Below, in pieces: positions 8,772 to 17,690 of a stretch of DNA of 20,854 nt; the first letter of the stretch is position 1, and each line of letters opens with the position of its first letter. This DNA is from Firmicutes bacterium UBA1393 (GTDB taxonomy: Bacteria > Bacillota > DTU025). A model generated the notes under the pieces. The model searched no databases, had not been told where the DNA came from, and saw only the letters and a program-made list of their open reading frames with translations. Made by a program: the position numbers and the translations under genes. The stretch lies in NCBI GenBank assembly GCA_002305255.1, contig DBQN01000095.1, positions 1,097 to 21,950 of the forward strand, read 5' to 3'.

Positions 8772-10166
8772 ATGGATAACTTGCTCACTAGGAAAATGCA
8801 GTCGAGAACAGCGACAACATGTGTCCTTGGGCTGGGATATGTGGGATTACCCTTGGCGATCGAGATGATACGGGCCGGCTTTGCTGTCATTGGAGTCGAT
8901 TCGGACCAAGACAAGATAGAGGCGCTTCGTCAGAGGAGATCTCATGTTCAGGATGTTTCAGACACTGTACTTGCAGATGCCCTCAACACAGGAAGACTCC
9001 ACGTGACTGACGATCCAGTAGCGATATCGGAGGCGGACGCTGTTAGCATATGCGTGCCGACACCTCTGCGCAAGACTAAGGATCCTGACTTGCGATTCGT
9101 CTTGAGTGCGGCTAACGACACAGCCAGATTCATAAGGCCGGGTTCGTTAGTGGTCCTTGAGAGCACTACATATCCAGGCACTACGGATGAGATACTGGGT
9201 GGAGCTTTGAGAGAGCGTGGTTTTGTTATCGGCAAAGACATATTTGTTGCCTTCTCCCCAGAACGCGTGGATCCCGGGAATCGCGTGTTCCATACAAAGA
9301 ACACGCCTAAGGTAATCGGTGGGCTCACCCCTGCCTGTGGTCAGATCGCAGCCGTCATGTACGGCTGCTTCATAGATCAGGTCATCTTGGTATCATCAGC
9401 GAGGGTAGCTGAGACTGTCAAGCTGCTTGAGAACACCTTCCGAAGTGTCAACATCGGACTAGTAAATGAGATGGCCATGATGTGCGACAGAATGGGTATA
9501 GACGTTTGGGAAGTCATTGCTGCGGCTGCAACAAAACCTTTCGGATTCATGCCCTTCTATCCCGGACCCGGAATCGGGGGGCACTGCATTCCCCTAGATC
9601 CACAGTACTTGTCGTGGAAGGCTAAGACCTTCAACTTCTACAATAGGTTCATTGAGTTGGCAAGCGACATCAACGGAAACATGCCGCGTTATGCAGTGGG
9701 GAGGATTTCTGAGGCCCTGAACGCAAGTGGCAAAGCCCTATCTAGGTCTAGGGTACTTGTTCTCGGCGTGGCATACAAGCGGGATATCAACGATGTTAGA
9801 GAATCACCCTCTATCGAGATCATCAATCTGTTGCTACAGTCTGGTACGTCTGTGGATTACAATGATCCCTACGTTCCCGAGATCGCGACGATTCATGGCA
9901 CAGTGTCTTCGGTTGCGCTCACTCCAGCAAACGTGGCTCAGTATGACTGCGTGGTCGTGGGAACCGATCACACCTGTTATGACATGAGCATGATATGCAG
10001 CAATGCACAGTCTGTATTCGATACAAGACACTCGACCAGAGGACATGACAGAGACAATGTGGTTGTCCTTGGAGATGGATGGCAACCGGACTTTGCGAAC
10101 GTCGGGACGGAAGGTGATGAGACGAGCAGTGAGGATCACGCACATTCAACTACTGCGACGAGATAG
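8772..10166 (+). CDS. wbpA: UDP-N-acetyl-D-glucosamine 6-dehydrogenase (WbpA-like nucleotide sugar dehydrogenase)
   Basis: The enzyme oxidises C6 of a UDP-N-acetylhexosamine with two NAD+ to the uronic acid, here most likely UDP-GlcNAc to UDP-GlcNAcA. The protein has 464 residues. The Rossmann GLGYVG is at 20-25, ICVPTPL follows near 93, and LESTTYPGTT and FSPERVDPGN are present. The catalytic region has AETVKLLENTFRSVNI with Lys 217 and GIGGHCIPLDP with the nucleophile Cys 272. The C-terminal domain has VLGVAYKRDINDVRESPS. TKPFGFMPFYPGPG before the cysteine motif is typical of the WbpA/UDP-GlcNAc dehydrogenase branch, rather than UDP-glucose dehydrogenase or WecC. The C-terminal 30 residues after the family core are polar and variable. 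The next gene is a matching 4-epimerase. UDP-ManNAc or UDP-GalNAc as substrate cannot be excluded. Confidence 0.9.
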   Translation: MDNLLTRKMQSRTATTCVLGLGYVGLPLAIEMIRAGFAVIGVDSDQDKIEALRQRRSHVQDVSDTVLADALNTGRLHVTDDPVAISEADAVSICVPTPLRKTKDPDLRFVLSAANDTARFIRPGSLVVLESTTYPGTTDEILGGALRERGFVIGKDIFVAFSPERVDPGNRVFHTKNTPKVIGGLTPACGQIAAVMYGCFIDQVILVSSARVAETVKLLENTFRSVNIGLVNEMAMMCDRMGIDVWEVIAAAATKPFGFMPFYPGPGIGGHCIPLDPQYLSWKAKTFNFYNRFIELASDINGNMPRYAVGRISEALNASGKALSRSRVLVLGVAYKRDINDVRESPSIEIINLLLQSGTSVDYNDPYVPEIATIHGTVSSVALTPANVAQYDCVVVGTDHTCYDMSMICSNAQSVFDTRHSTRGHDRDNVVVLGDGWQPDFANVGTEGDETSSEDHAHSTTATR

Positions 10167-10364
10167 CCGCATCCCGCCAGTGTTCATTCAGGTACTCCAT
10201 GTAGACTGCGAGCAACAGCGTGCGAGGAGTTGAGTCTGACCAGCTCGAGCAGAAGGATGTATTACAGATCCAACAGCGAACAACGGCACTGACAACAGGA
10301 AGAAGCCTAAGCACAACCTAGGTAAGCACGACGGGCATCGTGTATTCTACTCATGCCAGTCTTA

Positions 10365-10369
10365 GGAGG
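10365..10369 (+). promoter_or_regulatory. Ribosome binding site fixing a TTG start at 10377
   Basis: GGAGG followed seven bases later by TTG 10377. The resulting MDSVLITGAAGFIG matches the family N-terminus exactly in register, whereas the in-frame ATG at 10353 would add eight residues that include the Shine-Dalgarno itself. Confidence 0.65.
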
Positions 10370-10376
10370 ACTCAGT

Positions 10377-11390
10377 TTGGACAGCGTTCTAATTACGGGG
10401 GCAGCAGGTTTCATCGGATATCACCTGAGTTCACGGCTCATTGAGAATGGATATCGCGTTATTGGACTAGACAACCTAAATGACTACTACGACGTGAGGC
10501 TAAAAGAAGCTCGACTCGATCGGCTGACCTCGGATCGGGGTGAGTTCGAGTTTCACAAGATGGATCTAGCTGACACACCCCAAGTCCTCCGTCTGTTCTC
10601 CGAAACGCGTCCTGACGTCGTGGTAAATCTTGCTGCTCAGGCAGGGGTAAGGTACTCAATAGAGGATCCATACGCCTATGTCAATAGCAATGTTGTGGGG
10701 TTTCTGAACGTCTTGGAGGGTTGCAGACGCACCCAGGTTCAGCATCTTGTTTTCGCATCATCGAGTTCTGTGTACGGCGCCAACACAAGAATGCCCTTCT
10801 CGGTTCACCATAGTGTTGACCACCCAGTGAGTTTCTATGCGGCGACCAAGAAGGCGAACGAGCTCATGGCCCATTCCTACAGTTACTTGTATGGGCTCCC
10901 AACAACTGGGTTAAGATTCTTCACCGTGTACGGCCCGTGGGGACGGCCTGACATGGCCCTGTTTCTATTTACGGAGGCGATTCTCAAGGGTGAGCCCATC
11001 AAAGTCTACAATAATGGTATGATGCGGCGAGACTTCACATACATCGACGATGTTGTAGAATGTATCGCTAGGGTCATGACACGAATACCCAGCAGTGACC
11101 CTCATTGGAGTAGGTGTGAGCCCGATCCAGCGACGAGCTCTGCGCCATATAGGCTATACAATGTTGGCAGCAACAATCCTGTCGAACTGCTGTGCATGAT
11201 CGAGATACTGGAGCACAGTCTGGGACGAAAATCCACGAAGGAGTTCCTTCCTATGCAACCGGGCGATGTGCCTGCAACGTACGCAGATGTAGGTGAACTA
11301 GTTCGTGAACTAGATTTTCGCCCATGCACACCCATAGAGATCGGCGTTCAAAGGTTTGTGGACTGGTATCGATCGTTTTATGGGGTCTAG
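10377..11390 (+). CDS. NAD-dependent UDP-uronate 4-epimerase (CapI/UDP-glucuronate 4-epimerase type)
   Basis: This extended-SDR epimerase interconverts UDP-GlcA/UDP-GalA or the corresponding N-acetylated uronates. From TTG 10377 it has 337 residues, the usual family length. The NAD motif GAAGFIG is at 8-14, DNLNDYYDVRLKEARL (a hallmark of the UDP-GlcA 4-epimerase branch) follows near 34, LAAQAGVRYS is near 87, SSVYG is at 130-134 and the catalytic YAATK is at 154-158. TGLRFFTVYGPWGRPDMALF follows, and RRDFTYIDDVV is in the substrate domain. It lies about 210 bases behind the dehydrogenase. Because no UDP-glucose dehydrogenase is seen here, the physiological substrate may be the N-acetylated uronic acid made by that enzyme. 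Confidence 0.9.
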   Translation: MDSVLITGAAGFIGYHLSSRLIENGYRVIGLDNLNDYYDVRLKEARLDRLTSDRGEFEFHKMDLADTPQVLRLFSETRPDVVVNLAAQAGVRYSIEDPYAYVNSNVVGFLNVLEGCRRTQVQHLVFASSSSVYGANTRMPFSVHHSVDHPVSFYAATKKANELMAHSYSYLYGLPTTGLRFFTVYGPWGRPDMALFLFTEAILKGEPIKVYNNGMMRRDFTYIDDVVECIARVMTRIPSSDPHWSRCEPDPATSSAPYRLYNVGSNNPVELLCMIEILEHSLGRKSTKEFLPMQPGDVPATYADVGELVRELDFRPCTPIEIGVQRFVDWYRSFYGV

Positions 11391-11483
11391 AGCATGTAGA
11401 TGCCTCATATGTAGGGCCGACCACTGTAAGGGATAGACAGCCACCAGACGATTATCCGCCTGAAAGGTCGTGAACATGAGACA

Positions 11484-12656
11484 ATGCGGATTGCGGTAGT
11501 TGCAGGACTTGCGCGATCGCTTGTCATCTTTCGAGGGCCGTTGCTGCAAGCTATGGTTGAGGCTGGGCATGATGTTGTTGCCTGTGCACCCCAGTTCCCG
11601 GACGATGTGATTGACGCACTTACCGGAATGAGGGTAGTATGCAAGGATATTCCTCTCGAGCGTACGGGGGTTAACCCGCTGCATGACATCAGAACCCTGA
11701 TTACCCTCAAGAGACTCTTTGTGGGATTTCGACCTGATGTGGTTCTGTCATACACAGTAAAACCCGTAATATACGGATCCCTAGCTGCTGGGCTCGCTGG
11801 TGTTCCAGGTATCTACTCTATGATCACGGGGCTTGGATACTCTTTTGGTGACTCCTCCGTGAAACAGAGGATTGTTGGCATACCGGTTCAAATGCTATAT
11901 CGTTGTGCGTTACGGAACAACTCTGCTGTGTTCTTTCAGAACCCGGACGATCAGAGCCTGTTCTCGAGCAGACGGCTCATAGCTAATCCGGGACAGGCCG
12001 TACTCATAAACGGGTCAGGTGTGGATGTCGAATTCTACGGAGAGGCCCCTCCTGTCACTGACAACATCTCCTTTCTCCTAATTGCCAGACTCCTACGCGA
12101 CAAGGGCATTCTTGAGTACGTCGAAGCAGCAAGACGCATCAAGGCACGCTATCCCAATGTTAGTTTCAGAGTTGTTGGGCCATTCGACAGCAATCCCTCT
12201 GCGATTGGTAAGGGATTGGTTGAGAGTTGGAGCAGAGAACGTATCATCGAGTATCTTGGGGAGACTAGGGATGTGAGGCCATACATTGCGGATTGCAGTG
12301 TGTATGTCTTGCCATCATATCGTGAGGGAACGCCGAGATCAGTACTTGAGGCCATGGCCATGGCGAGGCCTGTGATTACTACCGACGCGCCCGGATGCAG
12401 AGAGACCGTTATGCATGGGCGGAACGGCTACCTAGTCCCTGTCAAGGATGCTGCGAGTCTGTCAGAGGCCATGGAGCGCTTCATCAAGGCACCTCAGCTA
12501 ATTCCTCAGATGGGAAGGGAATCTCGAAGAATTGCTGTCGAGAAGTACGATGTACGAAGGGTGAACGACAGGGTTCTTCGGGTCATGGGGTTGGTACCGT
12601 CGGTAGCACCTATATGTCCGGGAGTAAGGCCGAAGTTGGGTGGTTCTGAGGAGTAG
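11484..12656 (+). CDS. GT4 glycosyltransferase (PglA/CapM-like)
   Basis: This retaining GT4 enzyme would extend an undecaprenyl-diphosphate-linked sugar on the cytoplasmic membrane face. The 390-residue protein opens with MRIAVVAGLARSLVIFRGPL, followed by FRPDVVLSYTVKPVIYGSLAA and GIYSMITGLGYSF near 110, a series typical of PglA/CapM-type transferases that act on diacetylbacillosaminyl or FucNAc lipid acceptors. The C-terminal domain has VLINGSGVDVEFY, FLLIARLLRDKGI and the diagnostic EX7E: Glu 281 and Glu 289 in YREGTPRSVLEAMAMARPVI. The match to PglA-like enzymes agrees with the presence of a PglF-like dehydratase and an aminotransferase in the window. There is no strong Shine-Dalgarno before ATG 11484; the start is set by family alignment. 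The last 25 residues are a variable tail. Confidence 0.9.
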   Translation: MRIAVVAGLARSLVIFRGPLLQAMVEAGHDVVACAPQFPDDVIDALTGMRVVCKDIPLERTGVNPLHDIRTLITLKRLFVGFRPDVVLSYTVKPVIYGSLAAGLAGVPGIYSMITGLGYSFGDSSVKQRIVGIPVQMLYRCALRNNSAVFFQNPDDQSLFSSRRLIANPGQAVLINGSGVDVEFYGEAPPVTDNISFLLIARLLRDKGILEYVEAARRIKARYPNVSFRVVGPFDSNPSAIGKGLVESWSRERIIEYLGETRDVRPYIADCSVYVLPSYREGTPRSVLEAMAMARPVITTDAPGCRETVMHGRNGYLVPVKDAASLSEAMERFIKAPQLIPQMGRESRRIAVEKYDVRRVNDRVLRVMGLVPSVAPICPGVRPKLGGSEE

Positions 12657-13101
12657 CCAGCATCCAAGAGCCGTGTCGTGCGGGCTTGGTCCTCGGTGGG
12701 CTACAAGGTTGGGTACAGTAGGAGTGATGCACTGACCGGGACCCATCTCAACAGCACTTGTAGTGTGGTGCTCCCCGAGGGGTGGACAGGACTCTAGCGC
12801 CACCCAGTGCTCCGAACGCGAATGCGGAGTGGACAAGGATGGACTCTCAAGGACAACTCGGGTCAAGGCCGGGCTGCGGTGTCTACGAGATTGGGTTCCG
12901 ATGGACCTTGGCGGTACGTCTGATTCGATACTCACTGAGTTCAACGAGTCGTCGGTGGAGATGGGGATTTCGCCAGGACGCTCAACCGTAGTCTCCACTC
13001 AGCGCCCTGACAGACTAACGGTGCGCTGATTCTTGCCAGACTAGAATAGCAGGACCGTTGCCGGGTCTTGGAAGCAAGCTAGTACTATCGGAGTGGTCTA
13101 G
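12657..13101. other. 445-base spacer without a recognisable gene
   Basis: Only short overlapping frames in several phases occur here, with no motif. A CGGAG at about 13089-13093 serves the GTG at 13102. Confidence 0.45.
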
Positions 13102-13591
13102 GTGAACAGACTTAGAGTGTCCGTCTTGAGCGCTGACGTGCCTGCTGATAGAGACAGATGGAGTGCATTGGGTGAACACTTGGACGCGTACTACACTGCG
13201 GGCCACGCTAGTGCTCTTGCAGGTGTAGAAGGTGGACTTGCATACGCATATCTGGCGCGGGATGCCTGGGGGAGTCAGGTACTTTACCCGTTTGTGAGAC
13301 GCGATCTCACGAGACTCGAGTACATAGGTCAGGAAGGGCAAGGATTGTCCGATATTACGACTCCCTATGGGTATGGCGGGCCCGCCTATGTAGGGGCCAA
13401 CTGCCGCACGAGCGAGATGATGAGAGAGTCTCGTACTGCATTTGGCAGCTACTGTACCACAGAAGGAATAGTCTCCGAGTTCGTGCGGTACCACCCGTTG
13501 CTCGGAAGTCACGCGTGTGAGGCCGGCAACGTTCACGTTGAGGCAATCAGAACCACGGTGGCAATGAGACCCCCGGTCGACAAACTGACAC
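13102..13591 (+). pseudogene. FemAB-like GNAT-fold transferase, N-terminal half only
   Basis: From GTG 13102, with CGGAG at 13089-13093, the translation carries features of the FemAB-like family that attaches amino acids or acyl groups to cell-wall or glycan precursors: LDAYYTAGHASAL near 26-38, DITTPYGYGGP at 84-94 and VSEFVRYHPLL at 124-134. Similarity stops around MRPPVDKLTHE near residue 163, where an intact family member would continue for another 150-200 residues. After that the frame runs into a different acetyltransferase read out of phase and stops at 13629. I read it as a gene that lost its second half by deletion. A short functional product is unlikely because half of the GNAT-like fold is missing. 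Confidence 0.7.
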
Positions 13592-14111
13592 ATGAAGGCC
13601 GGCAGAGCAGTGGTGTTTGGAGCGTATGATGACGATGTACTGGTAGGGTTCCTTTGGGCTTACCCAAGGGTTTCTCTTGAGGAGAAACGGATGTACATCA
13701 ACTCTCTCATCCTTAAGAAGGAGTATCGAGGGGATGGGATGTGGGGGACGTCTTGTTCACGAGCTGGAGGCCCATGCCATCGAGAACCAGTGTGAGGCAC
13801 TTGATGTCACTACAGCCTCTTTCAAGTGGGATGCCATCGGGTTCTACGAGAAGCTCGAGTCTGTCTCAGAACGAGTGCGGTTGCGCAAGACACTGCCGAG
13901 AATCTCACAGGACGCCTGGCTCCGATACGAGTCCTCTCATACGGAACGCATTGTGTATGCCTGTGCCGCGGTAAGGTACGAGCCGTGCGGCGGTGGGGAA
14001 CCTCTCAGACAGGTCCCGCCTCACGGCCGTGCTCCGGTGCAAGATGTCGATCTTGTCGCGTATACAGTACTTGGACTCGACAGTCACGACGCAGACGCCG
14101 TCATCCAATAG
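13592..14111 (+). pseudogene. GNAT-family N-acetyltransferase fragment with frameshift
   Basis: From 13592 the frame gives GRAVVFGAYDDDVLVGFLWAYPR, then KRMYINSLILKKEYRGDG, the beta4 strand and acetyl-CoA-binding loop of a GNAT acetyltransferase. An extra T at 13742 shifts the frame. Dropping it restores YRGDG-M-GGRLVHELEAHAIENQ, followed by ASFKWDAIGFYEKL and RVRLRKTL, the usual GNAT C-terminus, by about base 13895. The shifted frame then stays open to 14111 with no recognisable content. The first 40-60 residues of a normal GNAT are absent, so the gene is both truncated at the junction with the FemAB-like fragment and frameshifted. Its original role may have been N-acylation of an amino sugar of this glycan, as in many such clusters, but this is inference. 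Confidence 0.7.
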
Positions 14112-14142
14112 CCGCGCTGCGTGAACAAGGTCAAGACGGAAA

Positions 14143-15155
14143 TCATGCTGCCTTGAAGCGATAGTGGGGGTTCAGTCTCCGCCTGACTTGGCTCGATGTG
14201 CTGTAGGCGTAGACTCTGATCTCGCAATTCCTATCGCGCAGCTCATTGATAGTCGAACACGCACCGGTTCGAGCACAGCAGTAATTGACACATGCCCAGG
14301 GATCCTCTTGCGGATTCGGTTCCGGTGAGCAGTGAGGCAGGAACAGTAGATGATATCTGCCTAGTTACTGGTTATCGTACTCAGCGGCTATGGGACTGTG
14401 AGGCTTCTAGTTGTACCAGATCACCCAAGCTTCCTTGCCACCGCTAACTCGCATCAGCTTGTCGACGGACTGCCTGACACGACCGGGTTTCGTTCCTTCG
14501 CCAAACGGAGGTACGGCGCAAAGAGGCTTGTAGTGCCTCCGTACCTCGGCGGCATCAAGCGCGTTGACTTCCTTGTGATCACCATTCGACTCTACATGAA
14601 GCCGTCGGTCTCTTGGAGCCCAGCGACAACATCTACCGGACTCGAGTCTGATCCCGGTCCCATCCAAGGCAGACAGGCAGACATCATCTCTCAGGGTAAG
14701 CTCATGCGCCAATGAGGCAGCCCGTTCTTGATGGCCTCCTGCACCTGCTTGTTCGCCCTCGTGGGACACTTGGTGCTCCGCTTGAGCGAGAGTCCGAGCT
14801 TGTGTAGCATCTGTCGGATACACTCACATAAGCACTTCTTCCCGTAGGTATCGTGGCTCTACTGCTGAAGAACCCTCGGACCCCAGCGGTTCCTGTGGTA
14901 CCGGCGATTCATATGACGCTGATTCCTGACAGCATTATCGATGTCCTTAAGCATGTCCTCGGTGACTGAGCTCTTGCGGTCTCCTCTATGCTCCTTGGTG
15001 GTTTCCATACCCTGCTCGTTCCACAGGTGAACGTGCCTCCACACTGACACCCAGGAACATCGCAAGGTCTCGACGCTGGTTTTCGCAGGAATGCCCTGCA
15101 GTATCGTGATCACTGGGCTAGGTTTGTGCGAGCGAACGGTGATGATCGTGCCTTT
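14143..15155 (-). pseudogene. IS630-family transposase remnant, 3' (C-terminal) portion
   Basis: Read from 15155 downwards on the minus strand, this decayed Tc1/mariner-like IS630 transposase starts with KGTIITVRSHKPSPVITILQ and a helix-turn-helix (VETLRCSWVSVWRHVHLWNE). It continues RCIR-like region ECIRQMLHKLGLSLKRSTK, then the catalytic segments ALDGTGIRLESGRCCRWAPR (first Asp kept), VIWYN (usually V-x-x-D-N; Asp replaced by Tyr at 14413-14415) and LPHCSPEPNPQEDPW (Glu kept), ending at TGA 14143-14145. Lesions are in-frame TAG 14859-14861, a frameshift near 14690, TAG 14407-14409 and TAA 14365-14367. The N-terminal portion lies beyond the IS21 element at 17693-17762. It is clearly non-functional. 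Confidence 0.8.
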
Positions 15156-15159
15156 GGTG
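15148..15159 (+). repeat. Direct repeat flanking the IS21 element, left copy
   Basis: GTGCCTTTGGTG is identical to 17693-17704. It contains the target duplication; up to four bases at its right end may belong to the element's own end by chance. Confidence 0.7.
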
Positions 15160-15197
15160 TTTCCGGCAAAATAGAAATGCAGAGATCGGCGGCGAGA
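15158..15197 (+). repeat. IS21 left terminal inverted repeat
   Basis: Aligns with the complement of 17652-17690 with two small gaps and about 80% identity by eye. It starts with TG, the typical IS21 terminal dinucleotide. Confidence 0.7.
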
Positions 15198-15304
15198 ATA
15201 TCACAACAATTATGTAGAAGCAAGAAGGCATAGCCACCGCGTCCTATAGAATACCTCCTTAGATTAGGTTGCAGCCAATCGGGAGGTACTACGGAGTGAT
15301 AGCT

Positions 15305-16819
15305 ATGCCTGTACAACACTATATCAAGCATGCGTTCGAAAACGAAGAGGCATCGATCAGAAACATCGCCATGCGCACTGGTGTGTGCTGGCGCACGGCG
15401 GCTAAGTACGCTCACCGGGATGACTGGAACAAGTCGATGCCTGCCGCCCGGGTGAGGCGCCGACCGGTGATGGACTCGGTTGCGGACATTGTGGATACGT
15501 GGCTGCTGGAGGACCGATTGCTGCCCAGGAAGGATCGCCGCAATGCGGCAGCCATCTACACTGCGCTGTGCAGGAAGCACGGTTTCGCGGGCGGAGAGCG
15601 TACAGTTCGGCAATACATCCAGAGGCGGCGCGGTGAGCTGTTCAAGCGCGACATCGATACGTATGTCGAGCTCGAACATGCAGCCGGAGAGGCCCAGGCG
15701 GACTTCGGGACAATCCACTGCGTGAGAGACGGTAGCCTCGTCGAGGTCAAGGTGCTTGTACTCTCTTTTCCGTGGTCAAATGCGGGTTTTGCAGTTCCGA
15801 TGCCATCTGAGAATACGGAGTGCTTTCTGGAGGGGCTCAAGAAGCTCTTTGAGCAGGCCGGAGGCGTTCCCACGCGGCTGGTGCTGGACAACATGTCGGC
15901 TGCGGTGGCAAGCATCGGCGAGGGCGAAAAGAGAGAGCTTACGGAAGCGTTCATGCGGTTTCAGCTTCACCACCGCTTCCAGGCTGACTTCTGCGGACCG
16001 GCACGCGGCAATGAGAAGGGCAACGTTGAGAACAAGGTGGGGTATTCACGCCGGCAGTGGCTATGTCCACCCCAACCCCTCAACAGCTTCGAGGAGCTGG
16101 GCGGGCAGCTAGCGGCTGAGGCCCTCAGCGACATGGAACGCGTCCACTACAGAGCCGGCAGGAAGATCGGCGATCTTTGGCAAGAAGAACGGTCGGCGTT
16201 GCTGCCGCTACCGAGCGTCGCGTTCGAGGCTATGCGGCTTGATTGCGTAAGCCTGAACAACTACGCGCAGTTCAAGTTCGACAAGGCGATCTACTCGGTG
16301 CCGCAAGGCAGGCCGCGGCAGAAGGTGCTGCTCAGCGTGTTTTGGGATCGACTTGAGGTGCGGGGCCGAGATGGTGAACTACTAACGACACTGCCAAGGC
16401 ACTACATGCTCAAAGAGCAGCCCATCGACTGGTTGGCTCTGTTCGAAATCTACTCCCGGCGGCCACGGGCGGTTGCGCACTCGGGCATGTTCCGCTATCT
16501 ACCGGAAGCGGTGCGCGCGTACCTCGTGGAAGTTGCCAATGATGCGGCGGACCGCGCCGCGCGGGTGCGGGCCCTGAGGGACGCGCTGAAGACCTACGCC
16601 ATGATCCAGGTGGCAGAAGCGCTCGGGGCCTTGCCGGTCGACAAAAGGGCTAACCCTGCAAACCTAGAGCTCAAGCTCTACGCGCTGCGCCCCGAGAATC
16701 GGCTTCCCGAACCCATCGCGGAGGGCTACACCCCTCGTGAAGTAGCAGCGTACAATCCGGATGCCGCTATCTACGATCGGCTCCTGCCGACACAACCGGA
16801 GGAGGTGGCCATGGCATGA
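15305..16819 (+). CDS. istA: IS21-family transposase IstA
   Basis: IstA is the DDE recombinase that cuts and joins the ends of the IS21 element; it works with the ATPase IstB. From ATG 15305 it has 504 residues. An N-terminal helix-turn-helix (ASIRNIAMRTGVCWRTAAKY) is followed by the DDE core: Asp 133 in QADFG, Asp 195 in RLVLDNMSAA and Glu 242 in EKGNVENKVGYSR. The C-terminal beta-barrel and YxLPxx-like tail follow. Two starts are plausible: ATG 15305 with GGAG at 15293-15296, and GTG 15296 with GGGAGGT at 15281-15287; they differ by three residues. A TTG at 15269 is less likely. The stop overlaps the istB start as ATGA. No frameshift or missing catalytic residue is seen, so it looks functional. 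Confidence 0.95.
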   Translation: MPVQHYIKHAFENEEASIRNIAMRTGVCWRTAAKYAHRDDWNKSMPAARVRRRPVMDSVADIVDTWLLEDRLLPRKDRRNAAAIYTALCRKHGFAGGERTVRQYIQRRRGELFKRDIDTYVELEHAAGEAQADFGTIHCVRDGSLVEVKVLVLSFPWSNAGFAVPMPSENTECFLEGLKKLFEQAGGVPTRLVLDNMSAAVASIGEGEKRELTEAFMRFQLHHRFQADFCGPARGNEKGNVENKVGYSRRQWLCPPQPLNSFEELGGQLAAEALSDMERVHYRAGRKIGDLWQEERSALLPLPSVAFEAMRLDCVSLNNYAQFKFDKAIYSVPQGRPRQKVLLSVFWDRLEVRGRDGELLTTLPRHYMLKEQPIDWLALFEIYSRRPRAVAHSGMFRYLPEAVRAYLVEVANDAADRAARVRALRDALKTYAMIQVAEALGALPVDKRANPANLELKLYALRPENRLPEPIAEGYTPREVAAYNPDAAIYDRLLPTQPEEVAMA

Positions 16820-17586
16820 TGGCCTCTCTTCTCCAAGAACAATGCAAGGCGCTCAAGCTTGGCTCGGTGAGCCGGATCTACCCGCAGATTGCCCTCCAGA
16901 GCAAGGAGCAGTTCCTGACGGATCTCTTCGCCGGGGAGCTAGACGCCCGTGAGGCCAGCCGAAACCGGCGCAGACTGAGGCGCGCGGGGTTTCCACAAAC
17001 CAAAACGCTCGACGAGTTCTCTTGGGAGAACATCGTGCTGCCATCGCACACCGCGAGAGAACACCTTACCAGCCTAGACTTTATTGAAGCCAAGGAGTCA
17101 TTGATCTGCATGGGCGGTGTGGGAACGGGCAAGACCCATCTTGTGATAGCGCTGGGGCTGAAGGCTGCCATGAGCGGAAAGGAGGTGCGCTTCTTCCAGA
17201 CCGCCGATCTGGCCAACCGCCTGCTGGAGAGGAACGCAAAGGGAACCCTGGGGAGCTTCACACGGGATCTCGAGTCATGCGATCTACTCATCGTGGACGA
17301 ACTGGGCTTCCTTCCGCTGCATCGCCACGCGGCGGAGCTGCTGTTCCAGGTGATAGCCAACTGCTACGAACGCCGTAGCGTGGCCATTACCACAAACCTT
17401 GAGTTCGGGCACTGGAACACGGTGATCAATGACAACCGGCTGACCGCGGCGCTCATCGACAGGCTCGTTCACCATGGGCACGTTCTAGCGTTCACCGGCG
17501 AGAGCTACCGATTGCGGCACGCCCTCTCGCAGCTGAGCAACCCGGCCACGGCCGACCACGCAGAACCCCAACCGGCGACACCATAG
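16816..17586 (+). CDS. istB: IS21-family helper ATPase IstB
   Basis: IstB is the AAA+ DnaC-like ATPase that selects target DNA and activates IstA. The 256-residue protein has Walker A GGVGTGKT at 100-107, Walker B LLIVDELGF with Asp 161-Glu 162, and a sensor region TTNLEFGHW. It is somewhat RHALSQL-rich at the end, as is usual in the family. Its ATG overlaps the istA stop by four bases (ATGA), with GGAGGAGG about 10-15 bases upstream, so translation is probably coupled to istA. Length is normal and no lesion is seen. Confidence 0.96.
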   Translation: MMASLLQEQCKALKLGSVSRIYPQIALQSKEQFLTDLFAGELDAREASRNRRRLRRAGFPQTKTLDEFSWENIVLPSHTAREHLTSLDFIEAKESLICMGGVGTGKTHLVIALGLKAAMSGKEVRFFQTADLANRLLERNAKGTLGSFTRDLESCDLLIVDELGFLPLHRHAAELLFQVIANCYERRSVAITTNLEFGHWNTVINDNRLTAALIDRLVHHGHVLAFTGESYRLRHALSQLSNPATADHAEPQPATP

Positions 17587-17651
17587 ACCGGAAACCCGAT
17601 CTCACGGAACACGAAGATCCAACCCCCGGCGCGGCGGCTAACCTATGCACA

Positions 17652-17690
17652 TCTCGGCCGCCGAACTATGCACTTTCTGATTGCCAAACA
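17652..17690 (-). repeat. IS21 right terminal inverted repeat
   Basis: The complement pairs with 15158-15197. The end reads CCAAACA, giving the CA terminus. Confidence 0.7.

Noticed and set aside
15110..15718. 202-codon minus-strand open frame opposite istA
   Set aside because: Entirely antisense to the conserved transposase, with no motif; a coding shadow.
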